This document shows, one piece after another, positions 7,063 through 13,214 of a stretch of 13,214 bases of DNA. Under the pieces are notes generated by a model, which worked only from the letters and a program-made list of their open reading frames with translations, was not told where the DNA came from and made no database searches. The position numbers were made by a program, and so were the translations under genes. Source of the DNA: Paramuribaculum sp. (GTDB taxonomy: Bacteria; Bacteroidota; Bacteroidia; Bacteroidales; Muribaculaceae); assembly GCA_029058455.1 (NCBI GenBank), contig JAIDXU010000177.1, positions 1 through 13,214 on the forward strand, written 5' to 3'. Positions within the stretch are counted from its first letter, which is position 1, and the number at the start of each line of letters is the position of its first letter.

Positions 7063-10000
7063 TCAATTAGCCTGATTATTCTCGGCGGGAGTCTTGAAGA
7101 GGCGGGAGAGATATTTTTCGTTGAAGGTCTGCATAACGGTCCAGAAAGTCGGAACGAAAAGCGTGCCTATCACGGCATTAAGCGCCATGCCAAACACCAC
7201 CGCGGTGCCAAGCTCTATGCGGGAATTGGCGCCCGCACCGGTCGAAAACATCATCGGCATTACTCCGAATACAAATGCAAGTGCGGTCATCATGATGGGT
7301 CGGAAGCGTATCACTCCCGCCTGCAGAGCCGATTTCCGAATATCCATGCCACCTTTGCGGAAGTCCATGGCATATTCAACTATCAAGATCGCGTTTTTAG
7401 CCGACATGCCGAGCAGCAATATAAGTCCGATCTGGGTATAGATGCTAATGCTCTGATTGAGAAGAATACATCCGAGCACTGTGCCCAACACAGCCACCGG
7501 CATACTCAGCACCACAGCTATAGGGTCGGTCCAGCTCTCATATTGAGCCGCCAGCACAAAGATTGTCATTATGATGGCAAAGACAAACACGAAGCTGATC
7601 GTTGTTCCGGCCTGTGTCTCCTGATAGGCTATACCACTCCACGCATACGAGAAGTTCTGACCAACACTGTTTTTAACTATCTGCTCCATAGCGGCGATAG
7701 CCTCGGCCGAGCTGACTCCGTGGGCCGGGGTAGCCGTAAGCGACGCGCTTGAATACATATCATAACGGGCTACGGATGGTTCTCCCTCCACAGCCTCGAC
7801 AGTGGCAAAGACCGAGAAAGGCACCATGCCTCCGTCGGGCGCCTGAACCGTGAGGGCGAGCACATCGTCAGGGTTGGCGCGCGAATCACCCTGCGCCTGC
7901 ATCTTTACCTCAAAGGCACGGCCGAAGTCATTGAAATCATTTATATAAGCTCCACCCATATAGGATGACAGAGCGTCATACACATCTTCGAGCGCAATGC
8001 CGAGCTGCTTAATGCGGTCTCGGTCAAATTTCACCTCATATTGCTTCACGGTGCCCTGATACATCGAGGTCACCGAAGCGATACGTGAATCTTTCTCAGC
8101 CTCGCGCTGAATGGCGACAATCGCGTCTTTCAATGCCTTGGCTCCCATATTGTTGATGTCGAGCAACTGCAGCTGCAACCCCGACGACATGCCCAAACCG
8201 GGAATGGCCGGAGGATTGAGAGAGAATATGCTTGCTTCCTCGATGGTGGCGCCTACCGAATCGGCATAGGCAATCACATTGTCGACAGAGCCTTTCTTTC
8301 CTCTCTCCTTCCACGGTTTAAGCACCACGCTGAGGCCGCCGAAGTTGGAGGAGTTGCCCCCACCCATAAATGACATTCCGGATATTGCCATAACATCGGC
8401 CACATAGGGATTCTTTCTCAGCTCGGCACTCATCCGGTCAACAACTTTCTGAGTGCGCTCGATCGAAGCGCCCTCCGGAAGCTGTATTGAGGTCATGAAA
8501 TAACCCATATCCTCCTCGGGAATATAGCTCGTGGGCCATTGCATAAAGCCGTAGATACCTATACCGGCTATCGCAATAAATATAAGCATGGAAGTTTTGG
8601 GATAGCCCAACATCTTGTTGACAACCCGCGAATAGAAATTTCTCACCCAATCGAAGCCTTTGTTAAACCACTTGTAGATAAAGAAACGGGCAGGCTTGCG
8701 GGGTGTGAGAAACAGTGCGCACAATGCCGGTGTGAGCGTAAGGGCGTTAAAGCCCGAGAAGGCGGTCGAGACGGCAATGGTAAGGGCAAACTGTTTGTAG
8801 AGCTGACCGGTTATGCCGCTGATAAAAGCGGTGGGGATAAACACCGAGAGCAGCACGAGCACCTCGCCGACTACCGGACCGGTAAGTTCTTTCATGGCCT
8901 GAATCGCGGCTTGCTTGCGCGTAAGCTTTCCCTGATCGACAAGGCGGCTGCAATCTTCAACGACCACTATGGCATCATCCACCACAATGGCTATCGCCAG
9001 CACCATGCCAAACAGCGAAAGGGTGTTGAGCGAGAAACCTATAGCCTTCATCACCGCCAGCGTAGCGATAAGCGACACCGGAATCGTGAGCATAGGTATA
9101 ATCACGGCGCGCCAGTTTTGCAGAAACAGCAGAATCACCAGCATGACAATGAGAGTGGTCTCGGCAAATGTGGTAAGCACATCATCGATCGACTCACGCA
9201 CATAGTCGGTTGAATTGAGCACCACGCGATAACTCATGCCGTCGGGAAAATACTGCGCCAGATTGTCCATCTCTTTCAGCGCACCGTCGGCCACCTCGAG
9301 CGCATTTGCTCCCGGCAGCTGGGCCACACCTATGAGCGCGGTGGCATTGCCGTTGACATTCGCCGAGCCGGCATAAGAGCTGCTGCCAAGTTCCACCTTA
9401 GCAATATCTCCGAGCCTCAGCATACCGTTGTCGTCGGTGCGGATTACGATATTCGAAAACTCCTCGGGTGTGGAGAGACGCCCGCGGGTAGTAAGCGTGA
9501 ACGAAAACTCCGAATTATTATCGGGTGGATTACCCACCGAGCCGGCTCCCACCTCCATATTCTGCGACTCTATGGCCGCTCTCACCTGCTGAGGTGTTAT
9601 GCCTCTGGCCTGCATGATCTGAGGATCAAGCCAGATACGCATACTGTATTCACCTCCGCCAAAAGCATTAACGCCGCCTACTCCTTTCACACGCGACAGC
9701 GCATCGGTGATATGCAACTGGGCGTAGCTCGTGAGATAGAGCGCGTCATAACGGTCGCTGTCACCTTCCAGGGCCAGAAACAGCACATTGTTGCTTGATT
9801 GTTTGCTCACCGTTACTCCCTGCTGAGTCACCTGCGAGGGGAGAGTGGCGTTGGCAAAGGATATGCGGTTCTGCACCTCTATGGCAGCCTCATCCACATC
9901 AGTACCGTTTTCGAAAGTGATAGTCAGGTTATAGCTGCCGTCTGACCCTGAGGTGGAACTCATATAGAGCATACCTTCCACACCGTTGACCTGCTCCTCG

Positions 10001-10197
10001 ATAGGCACACCAACAGCCTGAGCAACTGTCGCTGCATTCGCACCCGGATAGGTGGCGCTGACCATAACTGTGGGAGGCGTAATGTCAGGATACTGGGCGA
10101 TAGGAAGCTTTGTGAGACATAATATGCCCGCAAAGACCATAACAAGCGCTAATACCGTGGCGAAAATCGGTCGGCCTATGAAAAATTTTGAAAACAT
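7063..10197 (-). CDS. RND multidrug efflux transporter, HAE-1 (AcrB/MexB) type
   Basis: A 1044-residue inner-membrane proton/drug antiporter, essentially the same length as E. coli AcrB. The N-terminus MFSKFFIGRPIFA is canonical and fixes the start at 10197. TM1 (about 10-28) is followed by a large periplasmic loop (about 30-340), then the TM2-6 block. A second periplasmic loop (about 555-865) and TM8-12 follow. The proton-relay residues are present: D407 and D408 in VVDDAIVVVED on TM4, and K934 in GMSAKNAILIVEYA on TM10, matching AcrB D407/D408/K940. It is last in the operon, 48 nt after the adaptor gene. Members export hydrophobic drugs, detergents or bile salts; the actual substrate cannot be read from the sequence. 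Confidence 0.95.
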   Translation of the reverse strand: MFSKFFIGRPIFATVLALVMVFAGILCLTKLPIAQYPDITPPTVMVSATYPGANAATVAQAVGVPIEEQVNGVEGMLYMSSTSGSDGSYNLTITFENGTDVDEAAIEVQNRISFANATLPSQVTQQGVTVSKQSSNNVLFLALEGDSDRYDALYLTSYAQLHITDALSRVKGVGGVNAFGGGEYSMRIWLDPQIMQARGITPQQVRAAIESQNMEVGAGSVGNPPDNNSEFSFTLTTRGRLSTPEEFSNIVIRTDDNGMLRLGDIAKVELGSSSYAGSANVNGNATALIGVAQLPGANALEVADGALKEMDNLAQYFPDGMSYRVVLNSTDYVRESIDDVLTTFAETTLIVMLVILLFLQNWRAVIIPMLTIPVSLIATLAVMKAIGFSLNTLSLFGMVLAIAIVVDDAIVVVEDCSRLVDQGKLTRKQAAIQAMKELTGPVVGEVLVLLSVFIPTAFISGITGQLYKQFALTIAVSTAFSGFNALTLTPALCALFLTPRKPARFFIYKWFNKGFDWVRNFYSRVVNKMLGYPKTSMLIFIAIAGIGIYGFMQWPTSYIPEEDMGYFMTSIQLPEGASIERTQKVVDRMSAELRKNPYVADVMAISGMSFMGGGNSSNFGGLSVVLKPWKERGKKGSVDNVIAYADSVGATIEEASIFSLNPPAIPGLGMSSGLQLQLLDINNMGAKALKDAIVAIQREAEKDSRIASVTSMYQGTVKQYEVKFDRDRIKQLGIALEDVYDALSSYMGGAYINDFNDFGRAFEVKMQAQGDSRANPDDVLALTVQAPDGGMVPFSVFATVEAVEGEPSVARYDMYSSASLTATPAHGVSSAEAIAAMEQIVKNSVGQNFSYAWSGIAYQETQAGTTISFVFVFAIIMTIFVLAAQYESWTDPIAVVLSMPVAVLGTVLGCILLNQSISIYTQIGLILLLGMSAKNAILIVEYAMDFRKGGMDIRKSALQAGVIRFRPIMMTALAFVFGVMPMMFSTGAGANSRIELGTAVVFGMALNAVIGTLFVPTFWTVMQTFNEKYLSRLFKTPAENNQAN

Positions 10198-10245
10198 GGT
10201 GTGGAATTAATATATGGATGAATGATGGAGGTAATATCTGCTATA

Positions 10246-11391
10246 TCAGTTGGTCATAACCGGTTTGATTGTCTCGCCCGGGCGCACGTTGAGCAGTGCT
10301 TTGGTAACATATCGGCCACCCGGCTCTATGCCTGAGGTAACGATTCTCAGCGAGTCCTGATATAGTCCGCCGACTTTAACGGGGGTATGGTGAACCTTGT
10401 TGTCTGAATCCACTGTATAGAGATAATATCCGAGCTGATCGGAGCCGAGCGATGCATCTTTAACCAGCACAGCATGGGGACTCACCCCATAGGGTAAGGA
10501 AACGGTGACATACATTCCGTTTTTCAGCTCATTATCCTTATTGGTAAGAGTACCGACAAGCACAAGCGAACCTGTTGATTGGTCGATGCTCGGCGACTCA
10601 TAATAGAGGTCGGCGGTGTAACTGTTTTGAAGCGGCTCCCTGAACGAGAGAGGCACATCGCGATAGACCTGAGCCTTAAGACCGCCCGTGCCCCCTATCA
10701 GCTCCTCATATTGTGAATCGCTGATCGAGAACTCAGCCCGGAGATTGTCATTGTCATAGATAGTGGCGAGCACGACCGCTTCCCCCTCGCCGCTTACATA
10801 ATTGCCGGCATCGATACGGGTTTCCGAAATATAGCCCGATGACGGAGCGGTAACAGTGCAGTGACGGAGATTTTCGCGAGCTGTTGACAGTTGCGCCTGT
10901 GCCTCGCTTATGGCCGAAGCAGCCTGCTGAAGATTGTTTTCAGCCTGCGCCACCTGCATTTTGCTCACCGCGTCAGCCTCCAGAGCCTTGCGCATGGCGG
11001 CAAGTTGCTTGGTGTAATAATCATACTGACTCCGTGCCGAAGCCAAAGATGCCTGCGCACTCTCAACCGCGTTGCGGTAGGTTGTCGACTCGATTGTGTA
11101 GAGAGTCTGGCCGGAGCGCACATATTCACCGCCGGTGAAATTCTTTGACAGCACCTTGCCGTTTACACGGGCCACTACATTGGTTGTGGTGGCCGACTGT
11201 ATGATACCCGGCAATGTTTTGTAGAGCACTACCGAGTCGACAGTGGCCTCGGCTACCTGTATAGCCGGACTACCATGTTGATCCTCGGGCTTATCTTTTT
11301 TTCGGTCACATCCGGCTGCAAATGCGGTTACTGCCGTCAGCAACACCATATACATCACACTACGGCCGGTAAGATTGTAAATATGCTTCAT
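10246..11391 (-). CDS. RND efflux periplasmic adaptor lipoprotein (AcrA/MexA type)
   Basis: A 381-residue membrane fusion protein linking the RND pump to the outer-membrane channel. A hydrophobic signal (about 11-27) ends in AAGC with Cys28 as the likely lipidation site; alanine at -3 is a permissive rather than ideal lipobox residue. After that come a beta-barrel strand, the first half of a lipoyl-like domain (about 66-103), a long Ala/Gln-rich coiled-coil hairpin (about 104-177), the second lipoyl half containing TAPSSGYI (181-188), and then beta-barrel and membrane-proximal domains to the C-terminus. The Arg/Lys-poor, heptad-like hairpin would dock on the channel. It sits 39 nt after the channel gene and 48 nt before the transporter gene. 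Confidence 0.93.
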   Translation of the reverse strand: MKHIYNLTGRSVMYMVLLTAVTAFAAGCDRKKDKPEDQHGSPAIQVAEATVDSVVLYKTLPGIIQSATTTNVVARVNGKVLSKNFTGGEYVRSGQTLYTIESTTYRNAVESAQASLASARSQYDYYTKQLAAMRKALEADAVSKMQVAQAENNLQQAASAISEAQAQLSTARENLRHCTVTAPSSGYISETRIDAGNYVSGEGEAVVLATIYDNDNLRAEFSISDSQYEELIGGTGGLKAQVYRDVPLSFREPLQNSYTADLYYESPSIDQSTGSLVLVGTLTNKDNELKNGMYVTVSLPYGVSPHAVLVKDASLGSDQLGYYLYTVDSDNKVHHTPVKVGGLYQDSLRIVTSGIEPGGRYVTKALLNVRPGETIKPVMTN

Positions 11392-11430
11392 ATCAATATC
11401 GTTTTTACATCGTTAATCACATCAGTAAAT

Positions 11431-12828
11431 TCATAAACCTCCGCCGAGCGCCTCATAGAGAGCCACCTGAGCGGCATAGACATTTCCCTCGGCTTCGATC
11501 AGGGCGGTCTGGTTTTCAAGATAAGTAACCTGCGAATTGACCACGTTTATAAAGTCGGTCAATCCGTCTCGATAGAGATCCACCGACATATTATAGCTTT
11601 TGGCACTCTGTTCAAGCACTTCTTTCATCAACCGGCTTCGCTCCAGAGCGGCATTATAGGCGGTCAGGGCGTTATCAACCTCCTCGACCGCAGTGAGCAA
11701 GGTCATGTTATAGGAATCGGTGGCGGCCTGAAGCTGCAGTCGCGCTTCCTCGACATTGTTTCTACGGCTCAGACCGTCAAAAACAGTCCACGACAGTGTG
11801 GGAGAGATTGAATATTCCAGACTGTTATCGCCAAACAGATCGTTGACCTTGTGGGCCGAAGTACCTATACTGCCGGTGAGCGACAACACTGGCAGATAAT
11901 CCTTGCGCGCCACTCCTATCTGTGCGGCATATTGTTCTATCTGTTTCTCAGCCTCCAACACGTCGGGTCGACGACGCAGAAGATTCATCGGCACATCGTT
12001 GCCAATAAGCGGCATCGCGGAGGGAAGCGGTTTAGTCTCAAGCAGTTCGGGAACGAGCTCGTCGGGCTGCACACCCGTAAGCACAGCAATCGAGTTGGCG
12101 GTTGTGCGGATAGATGATTTGAGTGTAGGAAGCGATGCACGGGTGGAATAGAGCACCGTCTTTGCCTGAGCAACTTCCAGACCGTTGCCTAAATCGGCTT
12201 CATGTCGAGCCTCGGTCATTTTCACGACTTTTTCCTGAGAGGCAATATGACTGACAGTCTCGTTATATTGCTGCTGATATGTGCGCAGCTGAAAATAAGC
12301 TTTTGCAAGATCGGCGCAGAGCGACACCATCACAGCATCATACTCCGCACGACTTACACCCACTCCGGCTCGCGCAGCCTTTGTTTTTGCCGCCACGCGG
12401 CCAAAAACATCTATCTCCCAGTTGACATTGGCCCCGACATTGAAATAGCTGCCTGAATGTGAAGCTGTTGCCGGATTGGAGGTAGCTCCTGCCGACCGTT
12501 CCGCATTCCATCCCGCCGAAACTCCCACCGTAGGATAAAGAGCGCTTCGCGCGGCTGTAATCTGGCGCTCGGCAATCTTGATACGTTTCATGGCCGCCGC
12601 CACATCATAGTTGTTGGCGACCGCCTTAGATATAAGCACAGTCAAAAGTGAGTCGTTATATTGCTTCCACCACAGGTCCTCATCCGGAGAAGTCTGAGTA
12701 ATAGCAGCTTGGGATGATGTTGCGGTTATAACACCGCCGCTCTGCGATCGCACGTCTCGGCTATTGGCCGAAAGACCGGGTAGAGCGGTCATAAGCATAA
12801 AAAATGACAATAGGAGGGGTGTTTTCAT
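11431..12828 (-). CDS. RND efflux outer-membrane channel (TolC/OprM/NodT family)
   Basis: A 465-residue outer-membrane factor, the exit duct of the pump. A Sec signal peptide (about 1-21, LSA before the likely cut) precedes DEDLWWKQYNDSLL (about 49-62), typical of the NodT-like group. Two repeated coiled-coil/beta-strand halves follow, the second carrying RRRPDVLEAEKQIEQYAAQIG and the TLSWTVFDGLSRRNNVEEA region. The C-terminal half ends with VYAAQVALYEALGGG. There is no cysteine in or just after the signal, so unlike OprM-type members it should not be lipidated. It is the first gene of the pump operon. Its ATG at 12828 is preceded by AT-rich leader without a Shine-Dalgarno. Confidence 0.92.
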   Translation of the reverse strand: MKTPLLLSFFMLMTALPGLSANSRDVRSQSGGVITATSSQAAITQTSPDEDLWWKQYNDSLLTVLISKAVANNYDVAAAMKRIKIAERQITAARSALYPTVGVSAGWNAERSAGATSNPATASHSGSYFNVGANVNWEIDVFGRVAAKTKAARAGVGVSRAEYDAVMVSLCADLAKAYFQLRTYQQQYNETVSHIASQEKVVKMTEARHEADLGNGLEVAQAKTVLYSTRASLPTLKSSIRTTANSIAVLTGVQPDELVPELLETKPLPSAMPLIGNDVPMNLLRRRPDVLEAEKQIEQYAAQIGVARKDYLPVLSLTGSIGTSAHKVNDLFGDNSLEYSISPTLSWTVFDGLSRRNNVEEARLQLQAATDSYNMTLLTAVEEVDNALTAYNAALERSRLMKEVLEQSAKSYNMSVDLYRDGLTDFINVVNSQVTYLENQTALIEAEGNVYAAQVALYEALGGGL

Positions 12829-12909
12829 AGTAATTCTACGGTTCAGATATATATTTTCAACACCACATCTTCTCGAATTGTTCCCTTCCTACAACCGTTT
12901 TTTCTCAAT

Positions 12910-12947
12910 ATAATTCCCTCACCTCTAAATAATTCCCTCACCTCTAA
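12910..12947 (-). repeat. Perfect 19-bp tandem duplication upstream of the efflux operon
   Basis: Two abutting, identical 19-bp units at 12910-12928 and 12929-12947, reading TTAGAGGTGAGGGAATTAT on the minus strand, with no extension of identity on either side. They lie 82-119 bp before the channel gene start. The unit is not palindromic. Two direct repeats about two helical turns apart would place both copies on the same DNA face, as for AraC-type or response-regulator operators. A simple slippage duplication is the alternative. Confidence 0.75.
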
Positions 12948-13018
12948 GCCTAAAGCGCCATCATGTGAAGACCTAACCATAACAATAATATCTTTCGGAG
13001 TATGCCACCATTTTTTAT

Positions 13019-13049
13019 TTTGTCAATCCAAATAATATAACTAATTTTG
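13019..13049 (+). promoter_or_regulatory. Consensus Bacteroidota promoter firing rightward
   Basis: TTTG at 13019-13022 and TAATTTTG at 13042-13049 match the -33 and -7 consensus (TTTG, TAnnTTTG) at every fixed base, separated by exactly 19 bp. Transcription would begin near 13055 and run off the right end of the window, away from the efflux operon. The gene it serves is not visible. AT-rich DNA raises the chance of accidental matches, but full agreement with correct spacing is uncommon. Confidence 0.55.
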
Positions 13050-13063
13050 CCCGTGAGAATTAA

Positions 13064-13079
13064 CACAGTTGCGACTGTG
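13064..13079 (+). other. Small stem-loop in the rightward leader
   Basis: CACAGT (13064-13069), loop TGCG, ACTGTG (13074-13079) is a perfect 6-bp hairpin with a 4-base loop. It sits about 10 nt into the predicted transcript of the promoter at 13019-13049, near its 5' end. It could stabilise the RNA, or as DNA could be an operator dyad. No T-tract follows, so it is not a terminator. Confidence 0.3.
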
Positions 13080-13095
13080 AAAGATTCCAAGACAT

Positions 13096-13155
13096 ATGAA
13101 AAGCGTTTTTTGCTTTACCATTGTGCGTTTGCCACATAAAAACAAAACCCGATAG
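13096..13155 (+). CDS. Possible 19-residue leader peptide (weak)
   Basis: This is an ATG-initiated frame of 19 codons plus TAG, about 40 nt downstream of the predicted rightward start. It has a hydrophobic N-terminal half (MKSVFCFTIV) and a basic C-terminal half (RLPHKNKTR). The TAG lies within the left arm of the hairpin at 13148-13178. There is no Shine-Dalgarno and I recognise no homologue. A chance frame of this length is quite likely. Confidence 0.12.
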   Translation: MKSVFCFTIVRLPHKNKTR

Positions 13156-13178
13156 CTTGATATACAGGGGCTACCGGG
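13138..13178 (-). terminator. Leftward intrinsic terminator-type hairpin
   Basis: On the minus strand, CCCGGTAGC (13178-13170), a 13-base loop and GCTATCGGG (13156-13148) form a 9-bp stem with one G-U wobble, followed directly by TTTTGTTTTT (13147-13138). On the plus strand the same position is an A-C mismatch and no T-tract follows, so the signal is directional. It would end a minus-strand transcript arriving from the right, either from a gene beyond the window or from the -7 box at 13190-13197. Confidence 0.65.
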
Positions 13179-13189
13179 ATTCAACACTG

Positions 13190-13197
13190 CAAAGATA
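13190..13197 (-). promoter_or_regulatory. Leftward -7 box next to the terminator hairpin
   Basis: TATCTTTG on the minus strand (13197-13190) is an exact TAnnTTTG match and is identical to the -7 box proposed for gcv. Its -33 box would fall at or beyond the window's right edge and cannot be judged. The start site would be near 13183, only a few bases before the terminator stem, predicting an RNA of roughly 45 nt unless termination is bypassed into the efflux leader. Confidence 0.35.
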
Positions 13198-13214
13198 GTG
13201 CTTTTTCTCTTAAT

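Larger units (their letters stand above)
12829..13214. other. Long AT-rich intergenic region upstream of the efflux operon
   Basis: This 386-nt stretch has no convincing gene. It contains a 19-bp tandem duplication, a rightward consensus promoter, a small stem-loop, a 19-codon frame, a leftward terminator-like hairpin and a leftward -7 box, each listed separately. No good leftward -33/-7 pair was found between 12829 and 13130, so the efflux promoter is not assigned. The best near-match is TATATCTG on the minus strand at 12851-12844, one base off the -7 consensus and without a -33 box. Confidence 0.5.

Noticed and set aside
8539..9213. Plus-strand frame of 224 codons opposite the RND transporter
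   Set aside because: His/Lys/Arg-rich, low-complexity antisense shadow of a well-conserved gene, with no start context or homology.
12881..12893. Possible third, degenerate copy of the 19-bp repeat (TTCCCTTCCTA)
   Set aside because: It shares only a CT-rich core, is not in phase with the 19-bp period, and could occur by chance in this pyrimidine-rich stretch.
13060..13214. Minus-strand frame open from the window edge to a TAA near 13062
   Set aside because: It is about 51 codons but runs straight through the terminator hairpin and T-tract, and the translation resembles nothing known. It is most likely chance openness in AT-rich DNA.

Overview
The window looks like chromosomal DNA from a moderately GC-rich member of the Bacteroidales; I would guess the Muribaculaceae, but that is inference. 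The evidence is as follows. Start codons lack clear Shine-Dalgarno sequences. Several intergenic sites match the phylum's -7 box TAnnTTTG, one of them with a TTTG -33 box at exactly 19 bp. The protein sequences also fit this group. No rRNA, tRNA, CRISPR array or complete mobile element is visible.

Left edge (1-403): no gene. Two near-identical 25-base palindromic elements face each other in inverted orientation. They are followed by two direct copies of another GC-rich hairpin element. After these comes a -7 box (324-331), the probable promoter of the first operon, and a short leader with a small stem-loop.

Plus-strand operon (404-6992): a complete glycine cleavage system in the order gcvT, gcvH, gcvPA, gcvPB, lpdA (T, H, the two P subunits, and the L protein). 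Spacing tightens along the operon from about 40 nt to overlaps of 1 and 4 nt. The system decarboxylates glycine on PLP (GcvPA/GcvPB), carries the aminomethyl group on lipoyl-GcvH, passes the methylene to tetrahydrofolate and releases ammonia (GcvT), then reoxidises the dihydrolipoyl arm (LpdA). The sixth gene, overlapping lpdA by ATGA, is a family 2 glycosyltransferase with no obvious link to glycine catabolism.

Minus-strand operon (12828 down to 7063): a three-part RND drug/solute efflux pump in the order outer-membrane channel, periplasmic adaptor lipoprotein, inner-membrane RND transporter. It converges on the glycosyltransferase across a 70-nt gap with no strong terminator. The proton-relay residues of the pump are intact. 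No regulator gene is inside the window.

Right edge (12829-13214): 386 nt of AT-rich DNA upstream of the pump operon. It holds a perfect 19-bp tandem duplication, a consensus rightward promoter, a leftward terminator-type hairpin and a leftward -7 box that would produce an overlapping antisense transcript. This arrangement is the least explained part of the window. The genes themselves belong to well-known families; I do not see an undescribed multi-gene system.
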